A stretch of 64,000 nucleotides of DNA from Alteromonadaceae bacterium 2753L.S.0a.02 (GCA_007827375.1 VISH01000001.1:744001-808000); one strand, 5' to 3'; shown: positions 17,332 to 27,292, counted from the first letter of the stretch. The notes: generated from the sequence alone by a model not told the origin. Numbers and translations are program-made.

Positions 17332-18933
17332 TTAATTACAAGCGCCGAGGGTACTCCAGGAAGCATCGCTGCCTGGCACGCTGCGGGTATACCAGTTTGC
17401 GAGATACAAGGTGTTCTGGTACACCATTTGGTCACCGGCATTGGCATGGTTGTAGGCACCGCCAGACCAGTCTCTCGCAGTCCAGTTGGGGTAGACGTTT
17501 ACACCCGCACAGTTGCCACCAGTGCTACCCGAAGAACTGCTGGAACTACTGGAGGAACTTGAACTAGAGCTAGTAGAGGAACTGGAAGTACTGCTGGTGC
17601 TAGAGCTGGAAGAGCTCGAACTTGAAGAGCTGGAACTCGAACTGCTACTGGAACTCGTGCCATCACACACTTCAATAACACCACCGTTACCGCTGTTTTG
17701 ATTTTCACAAGTGGTGCGGCCAATACAACTCTGGCTGTTTTCCCAACCCCAGCCGGTGGTTTGATTCTGGCATAACGGACGGGGCGCATCCTGGTACCAC
17801 TTACACATTTCCACACACATGCCACTGCCAGAGCTGGAACTGCTGGAGCTGGATGAGCTGCTGGAACTGGATGAACTGCTGGAAGAAGAACCACCAGTGG
17901 AACTGCTCGAAGACGAAGAAGAACTACTGCTGCTGGTCGTACTGCCACCACCGTAAACCGACGCGGTTTGTGCCGTCTGTTTAATGCCATTAACGCCATT
18001 AAACAAGCGATCACCCCAGCTGGTTAAGCTGTTCGGGTTAAAGTTGTTCGACATATCAAGCGCAGTACAGCAGCTGCCATTACCCGACCAGGACCACCCC
18101 AGGTAACCAATACCATATTGCTCAGCAACCGCCATAATCGAATCGGCGTCGACAAACTCACCTTGGTGATCAGCCCCGAATTCCCCCACAATTAGCGGTA
18201 GGTTGTGGTTGTTCAGAAAGCTCGAGACATAATTCTCGATTTTGCTGCGATTCTGATAAACCTGATACATGTGAACCGAGAACATGATGTTATTTAGGGA
18301 ATCGGCTGCAGCTACCTGAGAGGCATCGGCGAGCATAATTTCTTCCCAGTCTTGGCCCCAGTTCGCGGCATCAATCATCAAAGTATGAGTAAGCCCGGCA
18401 TTACGCAGGGTTTGAATCGCGGCGATATGCTCATTAACCCATTTGGACGCAGGCTGGTTGTTGCCAACCGGTTCGTTGGCGATATTAATAATGACGTAAT
18501 CTTCCTGCCCCTGCAGTGCACCTTTGATATCAACCCAATAAGAGGCCGCCTGGGCAATAGTGCCTGCAGCGGATTCTTCGCCGCCACCGGTGGCATCGTG
18601 GACTTCGAGTACACAAATCACTTTGTTGGCTTTACACAGCGAGATGATATTAGCCACATCAGATTCGCTGTTGCGGTTCCACTGGTGACCATTACTCAAC
18701 ACCACGCGAATGGTATTCGCACCGAGATTCGCAATATTGGTGATCGAGCTCGTCTCGCCGGTATACCAAGTGTGAGCGTGGTTGGCACCGCGCATGATGA
18801 AATTATTGCCATTGCCGTCGAGCAGCTGCGTACCGGAAGTTGAAAATCCCGCCCACGCACTGGCTGCCAGTGTCGATGCAGCGATCAGGCCTGCCGCGTA
18901 CACAGCCGATCGTTTGAGTAGCGTTTTATACAT
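17332..18933 (-). CDS. Secreted endo-beta-1,4-mannanase, GH5_8-CBM10-CBM5, poly-Ser linkers
   Basis: 533 residues. Signal peptide to about Ala28, then a GH5 catalytic domain (about 30-325) whose RGANHAHTWYTGE, RVVLSNGHQW and VLEVHDATG strings match the GH5_8 mannanase subfamily. The acid/base is Glu154 in NIANEP and the nucleophile Glu251 in LIVGEFG. A poly-Ser linker (about 332-370) leads to a CBM10 module (CKWYQDAPRPLC, GWGWEN, SCIG), then a second poly-Ser linker and a C-terminal CBM5/12-like module (474-533, YPNWTARDWSG, VYQNTLYLANWYT). Poly-Ser linkers are typical of Teredinibacter and Saccharophagus enzymes. Divergent from the GH9 gene with a LacI-type palindrome between them. Cellulase activity cannot be excluded, but mannanase is the better match. 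Confidence 0.9.
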   Translation of the reverse strand: MYKTLLKRSAVYAAGLIAASTLAASAWAGFSTSGTQLLDGNGNNFIMRGANHAHTWYTGETSSITNIANLGANTIRVVLSNGHQWNRNSESDVANIISLCKANKVICVLEVHDATGGGEESAAGTIAQAASYWVDIKGALQGQEDYVIINIANEPVGNNQPASKWVNEHIAAIQTLRNAGLTHTLMIDAANWGQDWEEIMLADASQVAAADSLNNIMFSVHMYQVYQNRSKIENYVSSFLNNHNLPLIVGEFGADHQGEFVDADSIMAVAEQYGIGYLGWSWSGNGSCCTALDMSNNFNPNSLTSWGDRLFNGVNGIKQTAQTASVYGGGSTTSSSSSSSSSSSSTGGSSSSSSSSSSSSSSSSSSSSGSGMCVEMCKWYQDAPRPLCQNQTTGWGWENSQSCIGRTTCENQNSGNGGVIEVCDGTSSSSSSSSSSSSSSSSSSSTSSTSSSSTSSSSSSSSSSSSSSGSTGGNCAGVNVYPNWTARDWSGGAYNHANAGDQMVYQNTLYLANWYTRSVPGSDASWSTLGACN

Positions 18934-19512
18934 TATTGTTGCTCCTGAACTGAACGTAGATACCGCCGGATGAGTGCTCTCACCCAGGGCTGTTAAAGCA
19001 AACTAAGGACGGACGCAAAACTGCGCGGAATACCAGGGCCAGGTGTGATACGACATTATTGGAGTTATTGGCACCACACTTATCGGCTACGTCCGCACCT
19101 ATCTGCGGAGCCGCAAAGGTACAATGTAACCGATTACATCACAACTGGAAAAAAGCATGAAAAATGACCAGATGTGCTAAGGTTCAAAAAATACGTTGCC
19201 CCCGCCATCACCTGTCGCTTTGCTATACTCGATTGAATCACGCGCCAGACGTCACCTAAACCGTTGCGATTTAGCTCCCGTGAACAAAGATTTTCCACGC
19301 GAAAAGCGCCACCCAAAGCCAGCGCAGCGAGCACACCGGTAATCGAGCTAACAGGCAGCAACGGTGATCTGAATTGTTTCAACAATGACTTAGCATTGCA
19401 GACAATTTTGCCGAGACAGGCGCCACAATTACGACGTGGGTTAACTGAGGCCCCAGCGAACTCAACGAAGATCGACAAACCCCCTGCAACTCATAATGAC
19501 GATAATAAAACT
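18934..19512. other. Divergent regulatory region between GH5 and GH9 genes
   Basis: 579 bases holding the promoters of both hydrolase genes and the palindrome at 19124-19139. A reading frame continuous with the GH9 gene runs through 19264-19512 but encodes no signal peptide and is not taken as coding. Confidence 0.6.
19124..19139. promoter_or_regulatory. LacI-family-type operator palindrome
   Basis: ATGTAACCGATTACAT: perfect 6-bp arms around a CCGA centre with the central CG typical of LacI-family operators. It lies about 190 bases from the mannanase start and 375 from the GH9 start, so it could control either or both genes in response to sugars. Confidence 0.55.
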
Positions 19513-21948
19513 ATGATGAATAAAATTTTCTTCCTTGGTGTCAGCCTATTTTGTTGCAAGTTTGCCCTGGCTGCCGATCAGCTAACCATTAACGATTCGG
19601 ATTATTTCGAAAAACACGGTCTTAACGTCACTGTGTTTGCCGATATATACCCAGACGGCCATCAAACTGGGGTTTCTGTCATTCAGCACGGTGTGCGCGT
19701 TGCCGCGAATGGAGACTTAAGGCTTGAAGCGTCGCCCGGGCAATGGTCTCCAGTACCCAAAGGACTGCAATTAAGCGTTGATAAAGATACCCAAACCATT
19801 ACCCAAACACTCGCTTACCCAGACGAAAGTAAAAACCGCCAAGGCTTCAACCCCATTATCTACCCCGATTTAGAATTTGAATATGCCGTAAAAGTATCCG
19901 CACTAAGCGGCAATAGTTTTAAGGTCAGCGTCGACCTGAAAAAGCCCTTGCCAGAAGAATGGATCGGCAAAGCGGGTTTTAATTTCGAATTATTCCCAGG
20001 GCACTTATTTGGTAAAAGCTGGATTATGGATCAGCAAACCGGTTTGTTTGCTGTACAGCCCAACGGCCCGATGATTGAAAATCACGGCGAGTGGATAAAC
20101 GCAGCCCTGGCCACCGGTAAAAAACTTACCATTGCGCCTGAAGCAAACTTACAGAGAATGGTCATTGAAACAAAGCAGGGTGAATTACAGTTACTTGATG
20201 GACGCAGCAACCACAACAACGGCTGGTATATCGTCCGCACACTTATCCCAAAAGGCGCCACAAAAAATGCCATCGAATGGATAATTACTCCAAATACCGA
20301 TAAAAGCTGGCAGTACACGCCGGTTATTCAAGTATCGCAATTGGGGTACGCGCCGCAACAAGAAAAAAAGGTAATTATCGAGCAGGGCAAATCCGATAAA
20401 AAAATAAGCAAACTGACCATTTATAAATTGAGCGAAACCGGCCGTAATGCACTTGTAAAAGACAAACCCACTCTGTGGGGAAATTTTTTACGCTACAGCT
20501 ATTTAAGCTATGATTTTTCCAATATCCGTGAGCCGGGTTTGTATCAGGTGGAATATCGGGGCCAGCTATCACACCCTTTTAAAATTGGCGACGATGTGTA
20601 TTCCCGACACGCCTGGCAACCGACGCTGGAATATTATTTACCGGTGCAGATGTGTCACATGAAAGTCGCCGAAAAATACCGTGTGTGGCACGGCTTGTGT
20701 CATGACGACGACGCGCTAATGTCGCCAGTGGGTCTAAATCATTTCGACGGTTACAAATCAGCGGAAACGACGCTTACTAGTTTTAAACCCGGCGACAAAG
20801 TGCCAGGTTTAAACGTCGGCGGTTGGCACGATGCCGGGGATTACGACTTGCGGGTTGAATCGCAGATCGGCACGACTTGGTTATTGGCGATGATGGTTGA
20901 GCAATTCAATCTGAATTACGATGCAACACTGATAGATCAAAAACAAAAACTTGTCGAAATTCACCAGCCGGACGGCCAAAACGATGCTCTGCAGCAAATC
21001 GAGCACGGCTTGTTAACAGTGTTAGGTGGGTACCAGAATTTGGGACGATTATACCGCGGTATAATCGTTCCCACTATTCGCCAATATGTGCACCTGGGTG
21101 ATGCAGCAACGCAAACCGACAACACATCCGGTAACAGCGATGACCGCTGGGTATTTACCGAAGAAAATCCCTGGCGGGAACTGCGTGTCGCTGGCGGCTT
21201 GGCCGCCGCAGCACGAGTCATCAAACCGTACAACGCAGAGCTTGCAACACGCTCACTCGCTGCAGCCATTGCAATCTATGAAGCGGCCGCCAGCAAAGGT
21301 GGAATTGAAAATGAAGCTTTCGCATTGGCGGAGCTTGCACTCAGTACAAACGATAAAAAATACCTGGCTGCCTTGGTTAAACAACAAGACGCCATTGTTA
21401 AAGATATCGAAAAAACCGGCTGGGCCATCGGCCGGGTTATGCCTAAAATCGCAGATAAAAAATTCGTAGCGGCCATTGATAAGGCCGTAGAAAACTACCA
21501 GATTGGCATACGCCAACAAGCCACCGAAACACCTTACGGTGTGCCATATAAACCACACATTTGGGGCGCTGGCTGGGGCATTCAAAGCTTTGCTGTAAAA
21601 CAGTATTTTTATCGCCAAGCCTGGCCGCAATATACCCGCGACGACGATTACCTCAATGCGCTGAACTTCGTATTGGGGGTACACCCCGGCGAAAACACCA
21701 TGAGTTTCGCCAGTGGCGTTGGCTCCAGCTCTGCAACCGTTGCCTATGGCGTGAACCGCGCCGACTGGTCGTTTATTCCCGGCGGCGTGGTATCCGGCAC
21801 GGCACTCATTCGCCCCGATCTTCCCGAATTAAAAATCTGGCCGTTCTTCTGGCAGCAGACGGAATATGTAATGGGTGGTGGAGCCACTAACTATATGTTT
21901 TTAGTACTTGCAGCAGATCAAATGTTTAGTGGAGCGTCGGACAACTGA
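19513..21948 (+). CDS. Secreted GH9 glucanase/cellulase with CelD_N Ig-like domain
   Basis: 811 residues from the ATG at 19513 (or 19516), where a signal peptide begins (KIFFLGVSLFCCKFALA). No strong Shine-Dalgarno sequence is visible. Residues about 20-265 form an N-terminal domain I do not recognise; about 270-365 is the CelD_N Ig-like domain (VIQVSQLGYAPQQEKKVII); about 375-805 is the GH9 catalytic barrel. NVGGWHDAGDYDLRVES carries the catalytic Asp440/Asp443 pair, and Glu784 in WQQTEYVMGGG is the likely acid. The enzyme would hydrolyse beta-glucans; the long N-terminal domain is unusual for classical GH9 cellulases and also fits glucosidase-type members. It has no CBM or poly-Ser linker, unlike the neighbour mannanase. 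Confidence 0.88.
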   Translation: MMNKIFFLGVSLFCCKFALAADQLTINDSDYFEKHGLNVTVFADIYPDGHQTGVSVIQHGVRVAANGDLRLEASPGQWSPVPKGLQLSVDKDTQTITQTLAYPDESKNRQGFNPIIYPDLEFEYAVKVSALSGNSFKVSVDLKKPLPEEWIGKAGFNFELFPGHLFGKSWIMDQQTGLFAVQPNGPMIENHGEWINAALATGKKLTIAPEANLQRMVIETKQGELQLLDGRSNHNNGWYIVRTLIPKGATKNAIEWIITPNTDKSWQYTPVIQVSQLGYAPQQEKKVIIEQGKSDKKISKLTIYKLSETGRNALVKDKPTLWGNFLRYSYLSYDFSNIREPGLYQVEYRGQLSHPFKIGDDVYSRHAWQPTLEYYLPVQMCHMKVAEKYRVWHGLCHDDDALMSPVGLNHFDGYKSAETTLTSFKPGDKVPGLNVGGWHDAGDYDLRVESQIGTTWLLAMMVEQFNLNYDATLIDQKQKLVEIHQPDGQNDALQQIEHGLLTVLGGYQNLGRLYRGIIVPTIRQYVHLGDAATQTDNTSGNSDDRWVFTEENPWRELRVAGGLAAAARVIKPYNAELATRSLAAAIAIYEAAASKGGIENEAFALAELALSTNDKKYLAALVKQQDAIVKDIEKTGWAIGRVMPKIADKKFVAAIDKAVENYQIGIRQQATETPYGVPYKPHIWGAGWGIQSFAVKQYFYRQAWPQYTRDDDYLNALNFVLGVHPGENTMSFASGVGSSSATVAYGVNRADWSFIPGGVVSGTALIRPDLPELKIWPFFWQQTEYVMGGGATNYMFLVLAADQMFSGASDN

Positions 21949-21963
21949 GGCCCGACGTCCGAC
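21936..21963. repeat. Inverted repeat at the 3' end of the GH9 gene (GTCGGAC/GTCCGAC)
   Basis: GTCGGAC and GTCCGAC arms 14 bases apart span the GH9 stop codon. No T-run follows, so this is not a standard terminator. The right arm (GACGTCCGAC) is the same sequence repeated upstream of glmS at 50829-50845. Confidence 0.4.
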
Positions 21964-21982
21964 CAAATTCGCCAGCAGCTAA

Positions 21983-22837
21983 TTACCCCTTCATGCCAAA
22001 TGCTGTAAAAATCGCATCTTCAACGTTTTCAAGCTGAGCGTTGTAGGGGTTCACCTGATCCGCCATACCCATAAAATCGACCGTGGTGCGGAAGGGGCGT
22101 TGGCCTTTTTCAGCTTCGATAAGTGCAACGATGGCATCGGCAACAGCTTGTGGGTTTTGTTGCGGATTCGCCGCCAATGCTTCACCAAACGCGGTGCCAG
22201 CCGTTTCTGGCATCTTTGCATAATCACCGTAACTGGCGATGCGCTCGCTATCGCTCGGGGTAACCAGTGCTTCCATAAACGATGTGGGAAAGCCACCGGG
22301 TTCGACCAACGCCACCTCAATGCCATAATGAGCCAGTTCGTAGCGATAGTTTTCGCTCATGGCTTCTACCGCCCATTTGCTGGCGTTGTAGGGGCCGTAG
22401 AACGGAATGGTGATGCGACCTAAAATACTCGACAAATTCAGCAGCAAGCCTTCTCCCTGCTCACGGAACAGTGGGATAACTGCACGACTCATGCGGTGCA
22501 CGCCAAGTACGTTGATGTCGAAAACTTTCTGAACATCCTCCGTGGTAAAAGTGTCTTGAATACCACTTACACCAACGCCAGCATTATTGATTAACACATC
22601 TAGACCGCCCAAGGCATCGACTGCGGCAGTCACACCATCCTTGACGCTTGCTTCACTGGTAACATCCAGCTCCACAATGCTGGCACCAGCTGCTTTGAGT
22701 TGCGCCGCGACATCAGCATTGCGGCCGGCGGGGTCGCGCATAGAAGCGGCAACCTGATGACCCTGTTGCAAAAGTGCCTGAGTGGTTAACAGTCCAAAAC
22801 CCTTGCTGGCACCGGTAATTAAGATTTTCTTGCTCAT
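21983..22837 (-). CDS. Short-chain dehydrogenase/reductase
   Basis: 284 residues from the ATG at 22837, which has AGGAGGA seven bases upstream. The classical SDR set is present: ITGASKGFG cofactor loop, NNAGVG, the Ser of LNLSSILG and YNASKWAVE (Tyr-x3-Lys). Substrate unknown. It is divergent from the LysR gene with 88 bases between starts, the common arrangement for a LysR-controlled target. Confidence 0.9.
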   Translation of the reverse strand: MSKKILITGASKGFGLLTTQALLQQGHQVAASMRDPAGRNADVAAQLKAAGASIVELDVTSEASVKDGVTAAVDALGGLDVLINNAGVGVSGIQDTFTTEDVQKVFDINVLGVHRMSRAVIPLFREQGEGLLLNLSSILGRITIPFYGPYNASKWAVEAMSENYRYELAHYGIEVALVEPGGFPTSFMEALVTPSDSERIASYGDYAKMPETAGTAFGEALAANPQQNPQAVADAIVALIEAEKGQRPFRTTVDFMGMADQVNPYNAQLENVEDAIFTAFGMKG

Positions 22838-22925
22838 TGCGATCCTCCTGGGGTTGTGCTCGCGTTGTGATGGCTGCATTATTCACTAAACGTCAAATTC
22901 TGAACAATAAGGAAATTTAAAACAT

Positions 22926-23846
22926 ATGGTTCACAATTTAAGAACGATGAACTTCCTCGAATTCGCCGTGTTCGTCGAGGTTGTGCGCTGTGGTGGTATC
23001 TCTGCGGCGGCTGAACAGTTGCACTTAGCTAAATCTGGGGTAAGCACTGTATTGCGGCGCCTGGAAGATCGCTTGAATGTAAAGTTATTGGAACGTAACT
23101 CACGGCGTATCGCGCTAACCGCAGAAGGCGCGCTCTTATTGCCCAAGGTTGAATCGCTCCTTGCTGAAGGCGAACATTTGCTGCGGGAGGCCGAACAGGG
23201 CTTGGCTTCTCCCCAAGGGATGGTGCGTATCGCCGCTACACCAGAATTTGGCAGTATGGCGGTTAACAGCCTGGTTCCGGAGGTACGCAAGCGTTTTCCA
23301 GAGTTACGCCTAACCGTGAAGCTCGCCTACGGCAAAGAAGATCTGCAAGATCCATCGTTCGATTTTGCAATTCGAATTGGTCGCGTTGAGGATGAAAACC
23401 TTGTTGCCCGAAAAGTGGGCGGTAGTCATCGCCTATTGGTCGCCAGCCCTAACGCAATGTCACAGATCTCGGTGAAAAAACTCGACGATTTAACACTGGC
23501 ACCCTGCTTGATATTTTCAAGTACCCAACTGGAAAGCATTTGGACCTTACAACACCTGGAAACCCAAAAGGAGCAAAGCGTGGTGGTAAGCAGTCACTTC
23601 GCAGTGCAAAGCCTCGGCACATTGTTGCAATTGTGCGAGCAGGGTGAAGGCATTGCGATGTTGCCGGAATTTTTGGTACGTCGCAGCCTCGCGCAGGGAA
23701 AATTGGTTAACGTATTACCTGAATTACAATCGCGAGAAATTAATGTTAATTTGGTTTACCGTTCCGGAATGGACCGCATTATGCGGGTCAAGGCCGTACT
23801 CGACATTGCGCGCGAAGTTTTACCGCCGTTGCTGAGCAAACCTTAA
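22926..23846 (+). CDS. LysR-family transcriptional regulator
   Basis: 306 residues. The N-terminal winged HTH (about 10-70) reads EFAVFVEVVRCGGISAAAEQ with LERNSRRIALTAEG as the wing; the remaining 200 residues form the periplasmic-binding-type effector domain. It probably controls the divergent SDR gene and itself; the inducer is unknown. An alternative start is Met8 at 22947. Confidence 0.9.
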   Translation: MVHNLRTMNFLEFAVFVEVVRCGGISAAAEQLHLAKSGVSTVLRRLEDRLNVKLLERNSRRIALTAEGALLLPKVESLLAEGEHLLREAEQGLASPQGMVRIAATPEFGSMAVNSLVPEVRKRFPELRLTVKLAYGKEDLQDPSFDFAIRIGRVEDENLVARKVGGSHRLLVASPNAMSQISVKKLDDLTLAPCLIFSSTQLESIWTLQHLETQKEQSVVVSSHFAVQSLGTLLQLCEQGEGIAMLPEFLVRRSLAQGKLVNVLPELQSREINVNLVYRSGMDRIMRVKAVLDIAREVLPPLLSKP

Positions 23847-23939
23847 AACAAATTACGATAAGTAAATATTTTTACACGCTTTAAAATATTGCAATATCAA
23901 GATATTCAATTCAGTAAACTTTGATAGCACGAACTAAAT

Positions 23940-24164
23940 TTATGGCAAGCCATTGGCAGCTAACAAAATGAATTCCTGAAGACAATCGGAACACAAACAG
24001 CCCTTCCAGCGTTCAGAAATACAGTCACGCTGTTCGACCGTTAACACTACAGTTGAGCAGTGACAACGAGAGACTGATCCACCGTTGCAGAAGAAATCTC
24101 GCTTACAACGCGGGCAAACCGAATTTACCACTTCGTCGCTTTCAATATCTGATCGCTCATGCAT
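23940..24164 (-). CDS. Cysteine-rich CWC-like small protein
   Basis: 74 residues with seven Cys, laid out as VCPRCKRDFFCNGG, CHC, and CLCSDCLQEF. This matches the cysteine-rich CWC family (two CxxC knuckles plus a central C-W-C), here with His in place of the Trp. Probably binds zinc. It starts ten bases after the membrane-protein gene upstream and is likely co-transcribed. Function unknown. Confidence 0.65.
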   Translation of the reverse strand: MHERSDIESDEVVNSVCPRCKRDFFCNGGSVSRCHCSTVVLTVEQRDCISERWKGCLCSDCLQEFILLAANGLP

Positions 24165-24174
24165 AAGGAACTTA

Positions 24175-24636
24175 CTATAGCGGTTGCGTTGGCCTCAAGT
24201 CCTGCCAATTATCTACCAGCGCGTTGAGGTGTACCAGGCCAATGGCAACGCAAATCAGCGAACTCCAAATCCAAAAAGTAATACCTTCAACAGCCATCGC
24301 CGGGTGCCGGTAAAATAAGGGCGTAGCCAAACCCGCCAAACCGCGAAACAATAGTATGAACGTTATTCCAGCGAGTACAGAACGCAGCATTGGCAGCGGA
24401 CGCAGCAAGCCTGCGGCCGACAAACTGTAAATACACAAGATAACAAAAACCGTGCTGATTGCCGAGGTGACAACGGTGGGTATTGCAGAACCCATTTCTG
24501 CCATATGAGCCATTTGTTCACCGGCGCCGAAAAAACTGTACCACGCTGGCCCGCCGAAAATTATCGCGAGATGCAACAACGCAATAACTGCATGAATAGC
24601 TGCAGGAATTAACCAAAAGCGACGCTTGCTAAACAT
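24175..24636 (-). CDS. Four-helix inner-membrane protein of unknown function
   Basis: 153 residues with four predicted membrane helices (about 8-28, 53-73, 85-106, 118-138), short loops and a polar C-terminus. No catalytic motif or family I recognise. Forms a probable two-gene unit with the CWC-like protein. Confidence 0.7.
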   Translation of the reverse strand: MFSKRRFWLIPAAIHAVIALLHLAIIFGGPAWYSFFGAGEQMAHMAEMGSAIPTVVTSAISTVFVILCIYSLSAAGLLRPLPMLRSVLAGITFILLFRGLAGLATPLFYRHPAMAVEGITFWIWSSLICVAIGLVHLNALVDNWQDLRPTQPL

Positions 24637-24702
24637 TCTACATCTCGATGTTATCGGGGAGCTCTAGAATACGCGTTGCTGGTTAAGCAAAAGGTTAGTT
24701 TC

Positions 24703-24739
24703 TAAAAACAAAACGCCACCTTTTGAAAAAGGTGGCGTT
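24703..24739 (-). terminator. Terminator of katG
   Basis: On the minus strand AACGCCACC pairs with GGTGGCGTT (nine perfect pairs plus A/T extension in the loop) and is followed by TTTTGTTTTT. It lies 110 bases after the katG stop. Confidence 0.8.
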
Positions 24740-24850
24740 ATAGTGGTCTTTAAAATTTATATCGCGGCTATTACAAAAATATATAATGCTTAGCGATACA
24801 TTAAATAGCGCAAAACTCTATATTAAATTGCCATTTTAATAGCAAGTCGA

Positions 24851-27046
24851 CTAAGCGCGTAACAGGTCAAATCGATCCAGGTTCATTACCTTATTCCAGG
24901 CCTTCACAAAGTCTTTAACAAATTTTTGCTGTGAATCTGATTGGGCATAAACTTCTGCGATTGCACGCAGTTCAGAGTTGGAACCGAACACCAGGTCAAC
25001 CCGTGAAGCCTGCCATTTTAACGCTCCGGTGGCGCGATCTCTGCCTTCAAATACGCCGCTGGAGGTCGCTTGCCAAGCAGTACTCATATCCAACAAATTC
25101 ACAAAAAAATCATTGTTAAGCGCTTCCGGATTTTTAGTAAACACACCTAATTCGCTATTGTCTACATTGGCACCCAGCACTCGAAGGCCGCCCACTAAAA
25201 CCGTCATTTCCGGCGCGCTTAGGGTAAGCAATTGTGCTTTATCCACCAACAACTCTTCTTCAGAAATGCTGTACTTAGCCTTCTGGTAATTTCGAAAACC
25301 ATCGGCCAGTGGTTCGAGCACATCAAATGAATCTACATCGGTGTGCTCTTGGCTTGCATCCACGCGCCCCGGAGTAAAAGGAACGGTAACCTTGGTACCG
25401 GCATTTTCTGCTGCCAATTCAATACCGACGCAACCACCCAGTACAATCAGGTCTGCCATCGACACCTGCTTGTTGTCGCTCCGACCTGCGTTAAAACCTC
25501 GCTGAATGCCCTCATACACCTCCACCACGGCCGCCAAAGCAGAGGGCTCGTTTACCGCCCACGTATTTTGGGGTTCTAGTCGGATGCGCGCACCATTCGC
25601 ACCGCCGCGTTTATCGGAGCCACGAAACGTCGAGGCTGACGCCCAGGCGGTGGAAACCAGTTGCGATACGGTCAAACCAGACGCGAAAATTTTTGCCTTG
25701 AGCCCCACGACATCCGCGTCCTCGATGGTTTGATAATCTGCCTTTGGCAGTGGGTCTTGCCAGATTAATTCCTCACTGGGAACCAGAGGTCCGAGATAAC
25801 GTGACACTGGGCCCATATCGCGATGGGTCAACTTGTACCAGGCTCGCGCAAAAGCATCAGCAAATTCTTCCGGGTTTTCATGAAAACGACGGGAGATGGG
25901 TTCGTAAATTGGGTCCACTCGCAATGCTATATCGGTAGTTGCCATCATTGGAGCGTGACGCTTGTTAGGATCATGGGCATCCGGAACGGTTCCCGCACCC
26001 GAATCACCAACCGGTTTCCACTGCTTTGCGCCGGCCGGGCTTGTGGTCTGCTCCCATTCATAGCCGAACAGCGTATCGAAAAAGCTGTTGTCCCAGGCGG
26101 TGGGAGTTGGCGTCCAGGCGCCTTCCAAACCGGAAGTAATGGTATCGACGCCCTTGCCGATACCCTGACTGTTTTTCCAACCAAAGCCCTGCTCTTCCAA
26201 GGGTGCGGCTTCGGGTTCCGGACCCACTTGGGCGGCGTCTCCGGCGCCGTGAGTTTTACCAAAAGTATGACCGCCCGCAACCAACGCAACGGTTTCTTCA
26301 TCATTCATGGCCATGCGCGCGAAGGTTTCGCGAATATCTTTTGCTGCCGCTAATGGATCGGGAACACCATTAGGGCCTTCAGGGTTTACATAAATCAAAC
26401 CCATCTGCACTGCCGCCAGAGGGTTTTCCAAATCGCGCTCGCCGCTGTAGCGATTGTCATCCAACCACTCGCGTTCATTACCCCAGTAGATATCCTGCTC
26501 GGGTTCCCATACGTCTTCACGACCGCCGGCAAAGCCAAAGGTTTTGAAACCCATGGACTCAAGTGCACAGTTGCCCGCAAGAATCATTAAATCGGCCCAG
26601 GAAATACTGTTGCCATATTTTTGTTTGATGGGCCAGAGCAGGCGGCGGGCCTTGTCAAGATTGCCGTTATCAGGCCAGCTGTTCAACGGTGCGAAACGCT
26701 GCGTACCGCTGGATGCCCCGCCACGACCATCCCCAGTGCGATAGGTACCGGCGCTGTGCCAAGCCATGCGAATAAATAGCGGCCCGTAGTGGCCGTAGTC
26801 TGCCGGCCACCAGTCTTGGGAGTCGGTCATCAAGGCGTATAAATCCTTGCGCAAGGCCTCTAAATCGAGCTTGCTGAAGGCTTCAGCGTAATTGAATTCC
26901 TCATCCATCGGATCACTCAACGACGAATGTTGGCGCAGAATATTGAGATTAAGTTGTTTGGGCCACCAGTCTTGATTACTGGTGCCTTTGGCAGCTGAGG
27001 TGCTACCGCCGTGGAACGGGCATTTACTTTCACTGTTATCAGACAT
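24851..27046 (-). CDS. katG: Catalase-peroxidase
   Basis: 731 residues, full length, with AGGAG in good position. The distal haem site RMAWHSAGTYR, the proximal His in VALVAGGHTFGKTHG, and the Tyr and Met regions (IYVNPEGPNG, RMAMNDEE) that form the Trp-Tyr-Met adduct are all present. It removes hydrogen peroxide and has peroxidase activity with a haem b in the cytoplasm. The C-terminal half is the usual degenerate duplicate domain. A palindrome about 210 bases upstream may be a control site. Confidence 0.97.
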   Translation of the reverse strand: MSDNSESKCPFHGGSTSAAKGTSNQDWWPKQLNLNILRQHSSLSDPMDEEFNYAEAFSKLDLEALRKDLYALMTDSQDWWPADYGHYGPLFIRMAWHSAGTYRTGDGRGGASSGTQRFAPLNSWPDNGNLDKARRLLWPIKQKYGNSISWADLMILAGNCALESMGFKTFGFAGGREDVWEPEQDIYWGNEREWLDDNRYSGERDLENPLAAVQMGLIYVNPEGPNGVPDPLAAAKDIRETFARMAMNDEETVALVAGGHTFGKTHGAGDAAQVGPEPEAAPLEEQGFGWKNSQGIGKGVDTITSGLEGAWTPTPTAWDNSFFDTLFGYEWEQTTSPAGAKQWKPVGDSGAGTVPDAHDPNKRHAPMMATTDIALRVDPIYEPISRRFHENPEEFADAFARAWYKLTHRDMGPVSRYLGPLVPSEELIWQDPLPKADYQTIEDADVVGLKAKIFASGLTVSQLVSTAWASASTFRGSDKRGGANGARIRLEPQNTWAVNEPSALAAVVEVYEGIQRGFNAGRSDNKQVSMADLIVLGGCVGIELAAENAGTKVTVPFTPGRVDASQEHTDVDSFDVLEPLADGFRNYQKAKYSISEEELLVDKAQLLTLSAPEMTVLVGGLRVLGANVDNSELGVFTKNPEALNNDFFVNLLDMSTAWQATSSGVFEGRDRATGALKWQASRVDLVFGSNSELRAIAEVYAQSDSQQKFVKDFVKAWNKVMNLDRFDLLRA

Positions 27047-27258
27047 TCGACTCTCTCCTACCCATTTTTATTGCCCCATTGGGGCTGAATGTAGCCTCAT
27101 CTGCTACTTGTGAGGCCTTTTTGATGATACGGGTTAAATTGTAGTCAGGCGCACATCGATTTATCTAATTTATAAAATTGCTTCTATCGGTTAAATAAAT
27201 CAATAGCAAAGAATTTGAACAATATGGCTATAGACACTCAGTTGGAACGAGGTCTGGT

Positions 27259-27272
27259 AGTAAGTACTTACT
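27259..27272. promoter_or_regulatory. 14-bp perfect palindrome, TetR-operator-like
   Basis: AGTAAGTACTTACT is self-complementary over its full length and of the kind bound by TetR-family repressors. It lies about 210 bases before katG, so a role there is possible but distance is long. Confidence 0.4.
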
Positions 27273-27292
27273 TTTGATGGTTAGCGATTTGA

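Noticed and set aside
17540..17660. Short direct repeats that could suggest a CRISPR or satellite
   Set aside because: They are Ser-codon repeats coding for the poly-Ser linkers; no spacer structure.
17499..18014. Val/Ala-rich 171-codon frame in the mannanase linker region
   Set aside because: It is the poly-serine linker DNA read in another frame; no start signal and composition is an artefact.
19264..19512. N-terminal extension of the GH9 frame
   Set aside because: The frame is open, but the signal peptide starts at the ATG at 19513, and a cytoplasmic 83-residue extension before it makes no sense for a secreted enzyme.
25823..26353. 176-codon frame opposite katG
   Set aside because: Antisense shadow of a strongly conserved gene; no Shine-Dalgarno sequence and no recognisable protein.
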